From NCBI GenBank assembly GCA_023091735.1, contig JALKBU010000631.1:1-29981 (forward strand): DNA of 29,981 nt. Reading direction: 5' to 3'. The notes under the pieces are model-generated. The model was not told where the DNA came from. It saw only the letters and a program-made list of their open reading frames with translations, and made no database searches. The DNA comes from Trichomonas tenax (taxonomy: Eukaryota; Parabasalia; Trichomonadida; Trichomonadidae). The position numbers were made by a program, and so were the translations under genes. Of the stretch, positions 17,457-27,601 are shown piece by piece (position 1 is the first letter of the stretch; the number at the start of each line of letters is the position of its first letter).

Positions 17457-18176
17457 AAGGTTATCAATTATGTTGCATGTACTCTTGCCTACTTCTTCGT
17501 ACTGAAGCAAAACAGAGACTCGAACTGCTCAAGTTGAATCAGTTTGAAACAACTCAATTTTTCATATTTTGAATTTTTATCTGATGTTTAAGAATATAAT
17601 TATTCATTTTCTTAAATAATAGACATATTTGCTGAAGTTCAAATGATCCTTTCTTGAGCTAATGTACTTCCAATCGATTGTGAAGAAATTTTTACATATC
17701 TTAATATTAAATAACGATATTAAAAATGAGAAGAGGCTAGTTCTTTAAATATTTGTGCCAATTACATTATTCAAAATACTCTACATCTCGAGTTACATCA
17801 CAATTTTTTCCATCATTAAAATTTCAAATAGAAGCTTGATATTGTTAAAGTCATGATGATGAGTGGTTCAGAGATGCGAGCTGTTGGTCATAGCTATGAT
17901 AGAATTAAATAGAGACACACGTTTTGTAACATGGAATTAATTGTTGCCAAGTATAAGAAGTCACTCCACACCCTAATTTCATACCTACTTAAACCTATGA
18001 TCCCTTTTGCCACTCACCTATTTACATCAAGTCCTTTATAGCCCTTAACTTTCAGCTAACAGTTTCAAAAATTAAAAAAAAAATCTCATTTTTTGGGAGT
18101 GGAATGAATTTTCAAGTAAATATCATTTTTTTTGTAAATATTATGACTAATTTATAAATTTAACAACAATTTTAAA
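17457..18176. other. Intergenic region upstream of E1 gene
   Basis: This divergent spacer contains the probable promoter of the E1 gene. The 30 bp before the E1 start are A/T-rich (TTTATAAATTTAACAAC) with no T. vaginalis-type initiator. No gene or repeat was recognised. Confidence 0.45.
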
Positions 18177-21173
18177 ATGGGAGAAGAAGTCGATACAAAT
18201 CTCTACAGTCGACAAATTTATGCGCTCGGACTTGACGCAATGAAGAAAATGTCGCACGCAAAAGTCCTCATAATAGGAATGGGCGGCCTTGGCGTAGAAA
18301 TTGCCAAGAATATCACATTAATGGGTGTCAAATCTGTTACTGTTCATGATACAAAGGTCACACAGCTCTCTGACCTCGCCTCCCAGTTTTATCTCACTGA
18401 TGCAGACATCGGAAACAACAGAGCTGAATGCTGTGTCAATAAAATTGCAGAATTAAACCAGCATATTACCGTTTCCTGCGCAACATGTGAACTCACAGCC
18501 GAGTTTTTGAGTGAATTTAATACTGTTGTTGTTACAGATTTCTTCCCAATGAAGAAGCTCCTTGAAATGTCTGATATATGCCACCAAAACGGAATCAGAT
18601 TCACAATTGCTCAAGTTTCTGGCTTGTTTGGACACGTTTTCAATGATTTTGGAAATAATTTTTACATAGCTGAACCAACTGACCGTCAACCAACGAGATT
18701 CATGATTGAATCAGTTCAAAACAGCCCAGAAGGTGTCATCTGCACATTCGATTCAACTTCACACGGCTTATCCACAGATGCAACAGTAACATTCGAAGAA
18801 GTTGATGGTATGACAGAGTTAAATGGCCAGAAATTCACAGTTACAAAGATTTTAAGCCCATACAAGTTTGCTATCGGCGATACAACAAAATTTGGAGAAT
18901 ATGATAATTCTAAGGGAAGCTTTGGCTATTGCGTTGAAGTTATTCCACCAGAGACACTGAACTTCAAGTCTCTTCGTGAAAGTTTGCTTGATCCTGAAGT
19001 TCACGAAAATGATTATTTTGTTTTCGGACGTGATCGTGAAGTTGTCGCATGCTTCTTTGCATATGCAAGGTGGCTTGATGATCACCCAGATGGTGTTGTT
19101 GATGTCGACAAATTTGCAGAATTCGCAAACAACCTTTGCAAAGAATACAAATTCTGCGAAAGCATCGAAGCAGAGCTTGTCAAGACATTTGCCAAGCAAG
19201 CTGGCCTTGTTATTTGCCCAATGTGCGCTCTTTTCGGCGGTATCGTTGGCCAGGAAGTTCTCAAGTCTGTTTCAGCCAAATTCACACCAATCAAGTCACA
19301 CTTGAGCCTTTGCTACATCGAGAGTGCTCGCAAGGAAGTTGTTTACGAACCAAAGGGCGACAGATTCGATACATACAGAAAGATATTCGGTAATGATCTT
19401 CAAGACAAGATGATGAATCTTCGCTACTTCATGATTGGAGCAGGTGCAATTGGCTGTGAAGTCCTGAAGAACTTTGCAATGATGGGCTGCTTCACAGGCG
19501 AGAGAGGTCAATTGACTGTCACTGATATGGATAACATCGAACTTTCCAACCTTAGCCGCCAATTCCTCTTCAGAGACAAGGACATTGGCAAGCGCAAGTC
19601 AGTTACTGCTGCTGAAGCTGCAATGAAGATGTGCCCAGGAATGAAGATCATCCCACAGTCAAACAAACTCGCTGAAGAAACTCGCCATATTTATAACGAT
19701 GCTTTCTACGACAGCATTGATGGTGTCTGCAACGCTCTCGATAATATTGCTGCTCGTGAATTCTCCGACAAGTTGTGCGTTTTCTATGGAAAGCCACTTT
19801 TGGAATCCGGAACACTTGGAACGAAAGCCAACTTCCAGATTGTTGTCCCACATCTCACAGAGTCATATTCAGACACAACAGATCCAGAAGAAGATGCCAT
19901 TCCTCAATGCACATTACACAACTTCCCATCAGAGATTAACCACTGCTGCGAGTGGGCACGTGATAAGTTTGGCGGCTTGTTAGAGAACACACCAAATATG
20001 CTCAACAAGTTCATTGAGGATCCGGATAAGTTCATCCAAGAGTATAAGCTTAAGAGCTGTGATGCTCTCATTGATGCTTTGACAAAGATCATCAGAGTCT
20101 TCAAGAAGCATCCAAAGGACTTCAAGGATTGCTTAATGTTCGGCCGTCGCAAGTATGAGAGATTCTTTGTTTGGGTTATTAATGACATCCTCAAACAATT
20201 CCCAATAGATTCTAAGGATGAAGAAGGAAACTTGTTCTGGAGAGGCTCAAAGCGTGCTCCATCTCCAATCCCATTCAGCCACGAAAACCCAGATGCTAAG
20301 TTATTCGTCGTATCTCTTGCTAAGATCTGGGCACGCATTTGGGGAATCAAGGAGGAAGGTGACATCGACAAGAGTTTTGCTGAGTTACCACTTGAGCTCA
20401 CAAGACCCAAGAAATGCTGCTGTGAAGGTGTCTTACCACTCGATGATTCCATCAATCTTGCAAAGAGATATGCAAATCACAGTAAACTCAATGCTGAAAG
20501 CTTTGAGAAAGATGATGATTCAAACTCTCATATCGATTTTATTGCTGCTTCATCGAATCTTAGAGCCACAAACTATAGGATCAAGAATGCTTCTCGCTTA
20601 GAAATCAAGCGCATTGCAGGCAAGATTATCCCAGCTATTGCAACAACAACTGCTATGATCTGTGGCATAACATGCCTTGAAATGTATAAGTTACATTCAA
20701 CACCAGCACGTCCAATCGATGATTACAGATCATTATTCATAAATCTTGCTATAAACTATTACTCAATCGCTATTCCATGTCCTGCTGGCGTTAAAATGCT
20801 TCCAAATGGTATTAAATTCACAAAATGGGATTTATTTAATACCGAAAATGTAAAATTAAGTGAGTTAATCGACCGTGTTAGCAAGGAATTCGGCCTCAGT
20901 GTCATGATGATTAAGGCATTGGATCAGACACTTTACAACAGGCCAATTGTTCGAAAGATGAACCCAAAGTTACGCGAATCTCTAATTAAACAAGGAAAGT
21001 TGAAAGATGACTCCGAAGAAATCGCTGAAGCACAAAGGAGATTAGATATGAAGATTACAGACGCGGTTAAACTCACCACACAAATTCCAGTTGATCTTAG
21101 ATATCTGAAAGTTGAGCTTGTTACAAGCGAAGTTGAAGCCAATGCTAATCCAGTTTTCATTGTCAAGCTCTAA
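18177..21173 (+). CDS. UBA1: Ubiquitin-activating enzyme E1
   Basis: This 998-residue protein is a full-length UBA1 (family usually 1,000-1,060). It adenylates ubiquitin with ATP, forms a thioester on its catalytic Cys and passes ubiquitin to E2 enzymes. The order is an inactive adenylation domain with YSRQIYALG and GMGGLG at residues 34-39, and a first-catalytic-Cys-half insert at about 175-275. A four-helix region follows, then the active adenylation domain (GAGAIGCE at 421-428, TDMDNIELSNLSRQFLFR). The second catalytic Cys half carries the catalytic Cys578 in IPQCTLHNFP. The ubiquitin-fold domain runs from about residue 880 (FTKWDLF) to the end. All expected motifs are present with no gaps, stops or introns. 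It ends in TAA followed by A (TAAA). The start is the first ATG and keeps the standard N-terminus. It is a housekeeping gene surrounded by dead surface-protein genes. Confidence 0.97.
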   Translation: MGEEVDTNLYSRQIYALGLDAMKKMSHAKVLIIGMGGLGVEIAKNITLMGVKSVTVHDTKVTQLSDLASQFYLTDADIGNNRAECCVNKIAELNQHITVSCATCELTAEFLSEFNTVVVTDFFPMKKLLEMSDICHQNGIRFTIAQVSGLFGHVFNDFGNNFYIAEPTDRQPTRFMIESVQNSPEGVICTFDSTSHGLSTDATVTFEEVDGMTELNGQKFTVTKILSPYKFAIGDTTKFGEYDNSKGSFGYCVEVIPPETLNFKSLRESLLDPEVHENDYFVFGRDREVVACFFAYARWLDDHPDGVVDVDKFAEFANNLCKEYKFCESIEAELVKTFAKQAGLVICPMCALFGGIVGQEVLKSVSAKFTPIKSHLSLCYIESARKEVVYEPKGDRFDTYRKIFGNDLQDKMMNLRYFMIGAGAIGCEVLKNFAMMGCFTGERGQLTVTDMDNIELSNLSRQFLFRDKDIGKRKSVTAAEAAMKMCPGMKIIPQSNKLAEETRHIYNDAFYDSIDGVCNALDNIAAREFSDKLCVFYGKPLLESGTLGTKANFQIVVPHLTESYSDTTDPEEDAIPQCTLHNFPSEINHCCEWARDKFGGLLENTPNMLNKFIEDPDKFIQEYKLKSCDALIDALTKIIRVFKKHPKDFKDCLMFGRRKYERFFVWVINDILKQFPIDSKDEEGNLFWRGSKRAPSPIPFSHENPDAKLFVVSLAKIWARIWGIKEEGDIDKSFAELPLELTRPKKCCCEGVLPLDDSINLAKRYANHSKLNAESFEKDDDSNSHIDFIAASSNLRATNYRIKNASRLEIKRIAGKIIPAIATTTAMICGITCLEMYKLHSTPARPIDDYRSLFINLAINYYSIAIPCPAGVKMLPNGIKFTKWDLFNTENVKLSELIDRVSKEFGLSVMMIKALDQTLYNRPIVRKMNPKLRESLIKQGKLKDDSEEIAEAQRRLDMKITDAVKLTTQIPVDLRYLKVELVTSEVEANANPVFIVKL

Positions 21174-21737
21174 AATTTTATATTTTTTATAATGACATTT
21201 TTTTATTTCACACTCTGATACATATTTTAACAGCGTTAACAAGTATATGGATCCAATTACAGTGATGCAAACTACAATAAATCATTCACTTTAGGAGAAT
21301 ACATTCTTCCTCACAACTCTAAATTCGGAGATTATTTCAAACTTTTGAATGTTTACCACGTTAACACTAAAAATCTATTTAGCATTATATTGAATGTTTT
21401 AGATCGAGAATAAATTTAAAATATTACTCGAGTACCCTCTTAATATCTATATTCGTTGAAGAGGTAAAAATTGTTGTGTCATCGACCAAACTGTATACAT
21501 TCTCGTCTTGAATTACCTCAATTTGTAACAAAAAGAGGCAAGAAATCATGGTTAAAAGATGAAAAACGGCACTTTTAGAAATTTTCTTTAACCAAATTCG
21601 AACATAAGTATTAAGCGCAGAATAATGTTAATATTAATTTGAATAATTTTGAATGTATTCAAACCGCTATATTCATTTTAAAAATCCAAAATATTTCATT
21701 ATAATTTTGAAATAATAGTAATCTTGTGATTTATTTT
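21174..21737. other. 3' spacer of E1 gene
   Basis: AT-rich, between the convergent E1 gene and the BspA-like pseudogene array. No coding frame or repeat was recognised. Confidence 0.5.
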
Positions 21738-22690
21738 TTAATTGTTCAAAATTTGTGATTTGTTTTTCATGGGATTGAATGTAAATGGACATCGAAATGC
21801 AACCGATTTACATTTAAGAAAAGAATGATCTGTATGAAGAAATGAACAAGTCGGAGAAGGGCATTCGGAAACTTTTTCAACAATCTGACATCCAATGAAT
21901 GAAGATGATGAATATGAAAGCGAAACATGTGCTGATATTTTGCTTGCGGAATTAATTGTTCCTGAAACAATATTTCTCCCACAATAGAACAAACTTGTCA
22001 CCATTGTATAATCAAATGCACTGCTTGAAACACTCATCAAGTTTTTAGGTAATATTAAATTTGTAATTTCAGTATATGAAAATACTGATATACCTATTGA
22101 TTTAATAGTGTTGGGCAAAATGAGCGCTTAAGCTTTCTACAATCTATAAAGTTCGTATTATCTAAAGAAGAAAATAATCCACAACTCAAATCGAGATACT
22201 CAAAATTGGGACATGCACGAAAAGTATAACCTCCAACAAGGAGAATTGAAAGACTAAGAGTGTAGTTCACAAACAAGGCTCTACTGAATCCATGAATGCT
22301 ACTGATCGATGTTGTGGTGGGAAGAATATCGAGGGTACAATTCGATGGATATGAAATCAATGTCTTGAAATCTGTGCTATACAGTGTTTGTTGAAGACAA
22401 TAAAGTCTTTCTGAGAAAAATTCAGACAGATGTTGGCAACATATGAATGCACCTGAGCCGATTGTATGAACAGTTCTAGGAATGGTAATATTTCTCAAAT
22501 TTGAGCTGATGAACATGTGGACAGTAATTTCAGTCATATTTTGTGGAAGAATAATGTTTTTTAGATCAGAAGAATAAAAATGATGCGTTCCGATGAACGA
22601 TGCACTTGTATTGTAGAAGTCAGCAAATATTATTGATGAATCATAAAAAACATCGTTCTTCGACAGTTGTTACTGATTGTTGACAAATAA
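21738..22690 (-). pseudogene. BspA-like leucine-rich-repeat pseudogene, copy C
   Basis: Coding-like sequence on the minus strand runs from about 22690 to a TAA at 21738. It opens with leucine-rich repeats (SSDLKNIILPQNMTEITVHM, then LRNITIPRTVHTIGSGAF). It continues with the island-like segment SEFFSERLYCLQQTLYSTDF and CPNFEYLDLSCG, then shifts frame by one base near 22105. The shifted frame has MPNTIKSIGISVFSYTEITN and the C-terminal cassette (YCGRNIVSG, KISAHVSLSY, FIGCQIV). No start codon or signal peptide is seen; the N-terminus merges with the end of copy B. BspA-type repeats are 23-residue units that form curved surface-binding domains. Confidence 0.65.
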
Positions 22691-23100
22691 ATTCTCGATG
22701 ATCACCTAAAACAGTCGACTCCGATCGAAACGATAGTTGATGGTAAAATGATTGTTTTCAACTTAAAACCGGCAAGAAAATTTGAATTTGGTAATAATGT
22801 TGCAACTGCACAACTTAGATCAAGATACTCTTAATTAGGACAAATGAAATGCCACTGAATGATCGGGCCCCATGAAATGCAATTGTTGTTGGAAGTAAAT
22901 CAAGGAACGAATTAGATGGATATCCATACAAGATTTTGAAGTTACTGCTGTACAATGCTTTATTATGAACTAGAAAATTAGGACTCTCTGAGAAGAACTC
23001 TCCTAAGTATGGCCAACAAACAAAAGCACCATCATCAATTGTCGTTGTGGCTATTGGGATTGTAATATTCCGAATTTATGTGGTAAATACTATTTGAGAT
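22691..23100 (-). pseudogene. BspA-like pseudogene, copy B
   Basis: On the minus strand, IRNITIP, DDGAFVCWPYLGEFFSES, LYSSNFKILYGYPSN and ARSFSGIS parallel copy C segment by segment. Stops then intervene, followed by YLDLSCAVATLLPNSNF and LKTIILPSTIVSIGVDCF. Copy B begins in a different frame inside the C-terminal end of copy A and lacks its own N-terminus. It carries at least two stops and one frameshift. Confidence 0.55.
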
Positions 23101-23625
23101 GTAATTCTTGTATGGACACCCAAAAGAAACTGATTTGCATTTCATGAATGATTGATCGGTGAAAAGATATGGACATGAATAAAATTGGCAATTTCCACTT
23201 CTATCAACGATGTTGCATCCAAGAAATGTTGAACCCGAATATGAAGGAGAAACATGTGCTGATACTTTTGATGCAACTGTTAATGTTCCTGAGAAAGAGT
23301 TTGATCCACAATAATATAGATCAGTAATGGGACTTGAATCGAAAATATCATTGTTGATTTCTTTTAATGATTTTGGAAGATTAATTTGCGTTAAAGATGT
23401 ATAATAGAAGCAATAGGTTCCTATTGATGTTATTGTCGATGGAAGAATAAGTGTTTTCAATTTATGACTTTCATAAAAGTTCGCATCAGGTAGTGATGTT
23501 GCGCGAGCACAACTGAGATCGAGATATTCAAGATTTGGGCATCTGCGAAATGTGTATTTTCCAATAACACGAATAGGAAGATTTAGAGTGAAATTGACAA
23601 ATGATGCGCCGTTTCATTATTTTGA
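23035..23625 (-). pseudogene. BspA-like pseudogene, copy A, 5' truncated
   Basis: An uninterrupted minus-strand frame runs from about 23615 (no ATG, preceded by TAA TGA) to TGA at about 23035. It encodes YTFRRCPNLEYLDLSCARAT, two leucine-rich repeats (KTLILPSTITSIGTYCF, QINLPKSLKEIN) and the full C-terminal cassette YYCGSNSFSGTLTVASKVSA with GCNIVDR and KCKSVSFGCPY. It then runs into copy B sequence in the wrong frame. It is the best-preserved C-terminus of the three. The 5' part is missing. Confidence 0.65.
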
Positions 23626-24663
23626 TTGGGGTAAAGAATGATTTTTTTGTTATTCAAAGTAATAGATATATGACTAGAACGATCTTAAAGAGTCTGATTT
23701 CATAAAATATCCAATGCAAATCTTCAACCTCAACGAAAACAAGATTTAATAATAAAATTACACAGTATTTCGATAATGCATATACCTGTCACACCTGCGC
23801 AATATTGAATACTTTGCGCAAATTTAGGGAATGCGCAATGCGCATAAAACATCAGGAGGAACCTTAAACAGGGTAAAAATTCACTCATTTTTTTTGCATT
23901 TTTTGATGTTTTGCACAACAATTTTCTGTATATCGTGAATTAACGTGATTTTAAAGTTTTGGCCTAACGAATAGCCTTAACTTCGACAAAATTTATGTAA
24001 CTTAATTTTTACATTTAATTTGAAAAAAATCTGTTAGAAAAATGTCAAATCCAAACATATCCCAAATATACTTCGGATATCTATATTTCTGTCAAATCCT
24101 ATGTCCTTTTATTGCACATGATTGTGCATCATTTAATTTGAGAGTGTAAACCATTCAATTTTCTATGATTGCGCAATGTGATTTTGACGAATTTTTAAGT
24201 CTGCGACTATGATTCAAATAGCCTAAAGAATTTGTGCAAGTGCCTTTCATAGCAAAGCGCGTTGACATTATTCATTATATGAAATTCCTATTTTAAAACG
24301 TTGGTCTCATCGAAATGAGAGCATTGGAGACCCTTTTCTGATGCTAGTCTGATATAATCAACACACCAAAATGTTTGTGTATACCAATTTTTCAACACAT
24401 AATTTAATATCATACTCAAACACATAGTAAGATGACGTTTCATATACGGCCAAAGGTAATATGATATAACCAGCTTTAAAAAATTTTAAGTTTTTAAAGT
24501 AAAAATCAAGTTTTAATAAGTTTCGATAATTTTCTACTGTAAAAAGAAAGAATTATGCATCACATGACTCTAATCACCTAATAGATCCCATATAAGAGAG
24601 TAAAGAATGGATTTAGTCGCATTTGAAGGAAAAAATTACCGATGATATTGAAATGATGGTGAA
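23626..24663. other. AT-rich spacer with no gene seen
   Basis: A minus-strand frame at 23730-23921 is Cys/Phe-rich but has no recognisable domain, so it is not called. Several TGCGCAA direct repeats occur at about 23790-23840. The sequence GGTCTC at about 24303 is inverted as GAGACC at about 24330. Confidence 0.45.
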
Positions 24664-24897
24664 ATGGTGCAGGATTATTGCAGTGAGAACACTTTAACAC
24701 CCTGCTCCTTTTGGCCTGTTAACATGCCATTCGATAAAGCTCAGAGTTTTGCTCAGCAATATTGCCCATTTTGTTACTTTTACGCGGATTTGACATCTAT
24801 CATAATGCATAGCAAGAATATCGATTTGCTTGATTTTAATGAAAAGAACGAACAAAATCTTCAAATCATAGACGAAAAATTGAATAATTGCCTTTAG
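24664..24897 (+). CDS. Hypothetical small Cys-rich protein, doubtful
   Basis: This 77-codon frame starts with ATG after a TGA at 24649 and contains YCSENTLTPCSFWPVN and QQYCPFCYFYADL. It then has an Asn/Glu-rich helix ending KLNNCL. Composition is more protein-like than the surrounding DNA and includes six Cys. There is no signal peptide or known domain. It may be a fragment of a larger surface protein. No neighbour supports it. Confidence 0.25.
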   Translation: MVQDYCSENTLTPCSFWPVNMPFDKAQSFAQQYCPFCYFYADLTSIIMHSKNIDLLDFNEKNEQNLQIIDEKLNNCL

Positions 24898-25708
24898 AAC
24901 GTTATGAATCCCTTAGCAATTTGGTTCTTATCATTGTTACAACAATATTGTCCTCCAACAATTATAGAATAATCAAATTGTTATTTTCGAAAGCATCTAA
25001 ATGTATAATTTCATAACCATACAATATCATTTTCAGACCATTTGGGCTTAGTTCTGACAAGATTAGACTGTTTTTTGAAAACGTGATATTATTTCGAGAG
25101 CTTTGGATGATTATACTTAGAGCCATTGATGAAACACTTTATCTAATATAATGCTTGAATCTACGCATGAAAAGCTGAAAAATATTTTTGCTTATCAATA
25201 TAATTTAAAATAATAAATCCATCACTGAACCAAAAGTGTGTATAGCTTGCTTGCTATGTTATAGCAAAATTACTTCTTGAGATAATAGATTTGGTTAAGA
25301 ATCTCTGTTTTTATAATGAGTGAATATTGCAGCTTAGTTTTCTGGCATATGTTCTTTTTGAATGCCCAATATTGCCTTTCTCTATTTATATAAAAGATTT
25401 TTCGTGAAATAAATATACTGATTTATTCTGCAAGGACATTAGATCAAAGACACATGTATCAGGGCAACCATCTCTTCTTATTAATGCCAATGAATAATTT
25501 TGGTATTTTTATAATGATTTTTCGAGCACTTGAACTCATATTCTGGAATTATACTCTATTCATTGATGCAGTTGTTTGCATGGAATGTTGGTAATATTTT
25601 AAATTTATAACAGAATTTTTATGGCTTTTCTAAAATTGATACGCAAAGTCTGCGAAACTCGTTTTTTAACTCACTGGATTAATAATAAGTGGATTCAACT
25701 GACACACC
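24898..25708. other. AT-rich spacer with no gene seen
   Basis: No coding frame with protein-like composition and no structured element was recognised in this stretch. Confidence 0.45.
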
Positions 25709-26790
25709 CTATTCATATTCATTGTTAAATATATACATTAACTCCAGCCAGACCCTGCAAAATTAACCTTTAAAAACTGTTTTGACCTACTTTTTGTATT
25801 CTACATATTATATTTAGTAATATTTTCTGCTTAAAATCTAAAAATAATTGTGAGATGTTCGTTTTTTGCACTCAATTTTATTTTGTTCAAATATACTAAA
25901 ATACAGCATCTCTATAGCATATATTATCTGTTGGCTAGCTTAAATTTCAATAAAACTCCATTATTTAAACAAAAAATATATTTTACATTTTTTTGGCTAT
26001 GTAAGTGATAGTTTTCTGGTTCTTCAAGTCACACGGCTATAGATTTTGCTGAGGCGTTGTTCCATCATGGGGATATCAGTTGTGAACTAGTCATTTGGAT
26101 TAACCTTGATCAAGATGTTAGGAAATCTGAATCAATTTTAGTTGGCATATCACACCTGAATGAAGCCCCAAATCGTGCCACTTATAATTTGCAATATTCT
26201 TTAATATATAATTTACATTTTATATAATTTGAGCTAAAATTAACAATTATTACCCATGATATGTTTTGTAAGAATGTGTATGCAGAAATACGTTTTGTAA
26301 AGGATATAAAATATTTGATAAAACTTATCGAGTAATTCATTATTATAACATACTAGCATGTTTGAAATTAGTATGGTAGTGGAAGTCATGTCTTCAATTC
26401 GAAATTATTTGGAGAATAATTTTTTTAATATTATATATCAGCGAGAAGATACTATCATCGTATCATTTCAGGTTTTCCATACCAATACATACTGGGATTA
26501 CAATATGCAACAATGAAATCTTAGTCGAATATGGAGATTCAAGTTCGAATTCGATCATCACGCAATATATAAATCTAAGATAGGCTGAGATATGATGTAG
26601 TAGTATCATTTTTGTGGATTCTTATATGTAACATGTAATGCATTGATAGGATAAAAAATATAAAAATCAATTTTCAACTGCTAAACATTAACGCACGAAC
26701 CAAATCAGTTATGGTATTAAGTACTGCCGCTGATGTGCATGGCAGAAAATGGTACCCCAAGAATACGTATTCAGAGTGCCATACCTTCTT
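25709..26790. repeat. Dispersed repeat, copy 2, left end missing
   Basis: The right arm (26518-26790) matches 6214-6486 of copy 1 over 273 bp without indels. The left arm (about 25709-25935) matches 5727-5950 with lower identity. The central 580 bp or so does not align with copy 1. The right terminal sequence ends CCATACCTTCTT, one transition from copy 1. The left terminal inverted repeat is absent, so this copy is truncated or replaced at that end. Confidence 0.75.
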
Positions 26791-27601
26791 TACAATTTGC
26801 ATGTTTTCGTCTCAAAAATCAAATATTTTCAATAAATTTTGGTAGTACAATGATTAAAATGCTTCAAACAATGGAAATTTATCTTGAAATCGAGAAATAT
26901 TCAAGTTTTTAACTTTTTTTATTCTTTTGTGTTTTGTACTTTTATTACTAAAATGCTGCTAAGTGATGATCAGCAAATGCATTAATGCAAGAAAAACAGG
27001 TTTTAGATTTTCACTAAAATAATGATTTTTGAAAAAATAACGATTTTTTTCAAAGTCCATGGTTTTAAAGTTTTGATCGATTTTTAAGCCGGGGATATTA
27101 ATGAATCTCCTCTAATATGCTTTGTGGTAAGAATTGAATATAATTGTAAATCTAGATCTCTCTATCTTGAAAAGAATCAAATTGTGGGAAATACGTTTTT
27201 TTAGACAAGCTCATAGAATATTTTGAGAGCCTATATTTGGCCATGGTGGACCCTTAATTATGCTTTTACAAAAGTGAGATTTTTTTGCTTTTCCGTTCCA
27301 GTGGGTCAAAAAAGGCCGGCCTCCGGCCTTGATGCGCCGCTTGCGGTTGGCGTGTATGAAAATATCATTAGCATAACATGAGTCTCAATTTCAATTTCTA
27401 ACAACCCAATATGTTCACTTTTATTGCAAAAATAAATATATTAAATGATATAGATCCCAAAAATCACATTTTCAAGAGTCATCGAGCCGATTGATAATTC
27501 ATATCGGAATGATGAAAAGTGATTCTTTTTAGATCTAAAATGATATTTTATCAAAAAGAAAAATTTATGCCGTAGAAAAAAAAAACTTACAAAATTACAT
27601 T
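26791..27601. other. Intergenic region upstream of C2-domain gene
   Basis: AT-rich DNA with one sharply GC-rich spot at 27312-27355, described separately. The 60 bp before the C2 gene start are A/T runs ending AAATTACATT. No gene or other repeat was recognised. Confidence 0.5.
27312..27330. repeat. GC-rich perfect hairpin
   Basis: AAGGCCGG (27312-27319) pairs perfectly with CCGGCCTT (27323-27330) across a 3-nt loop, and a second, imperfect GC-rich stem follows to about 27355. It is isolated in AT-rich DNA about 270 bp upstream of a gene. It could be a dispersed repeat or a structured element. Its role is unknown. Confidence 0.55.

Noticed and set aside
17505..17530. A tRNA T-arm-like sequence (GTTCGAGTCTC on the minus strand).
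   Set aside because: The T-stem does not pair, and no anticodon arm or acceptor stem was found around it.
24230..24265. Partial similarity to 625-662 (TGCAAGTGCC and flanks).
   Set aside because: The match is short and has several mismatches, so a common repeat cannot be supported from this window.
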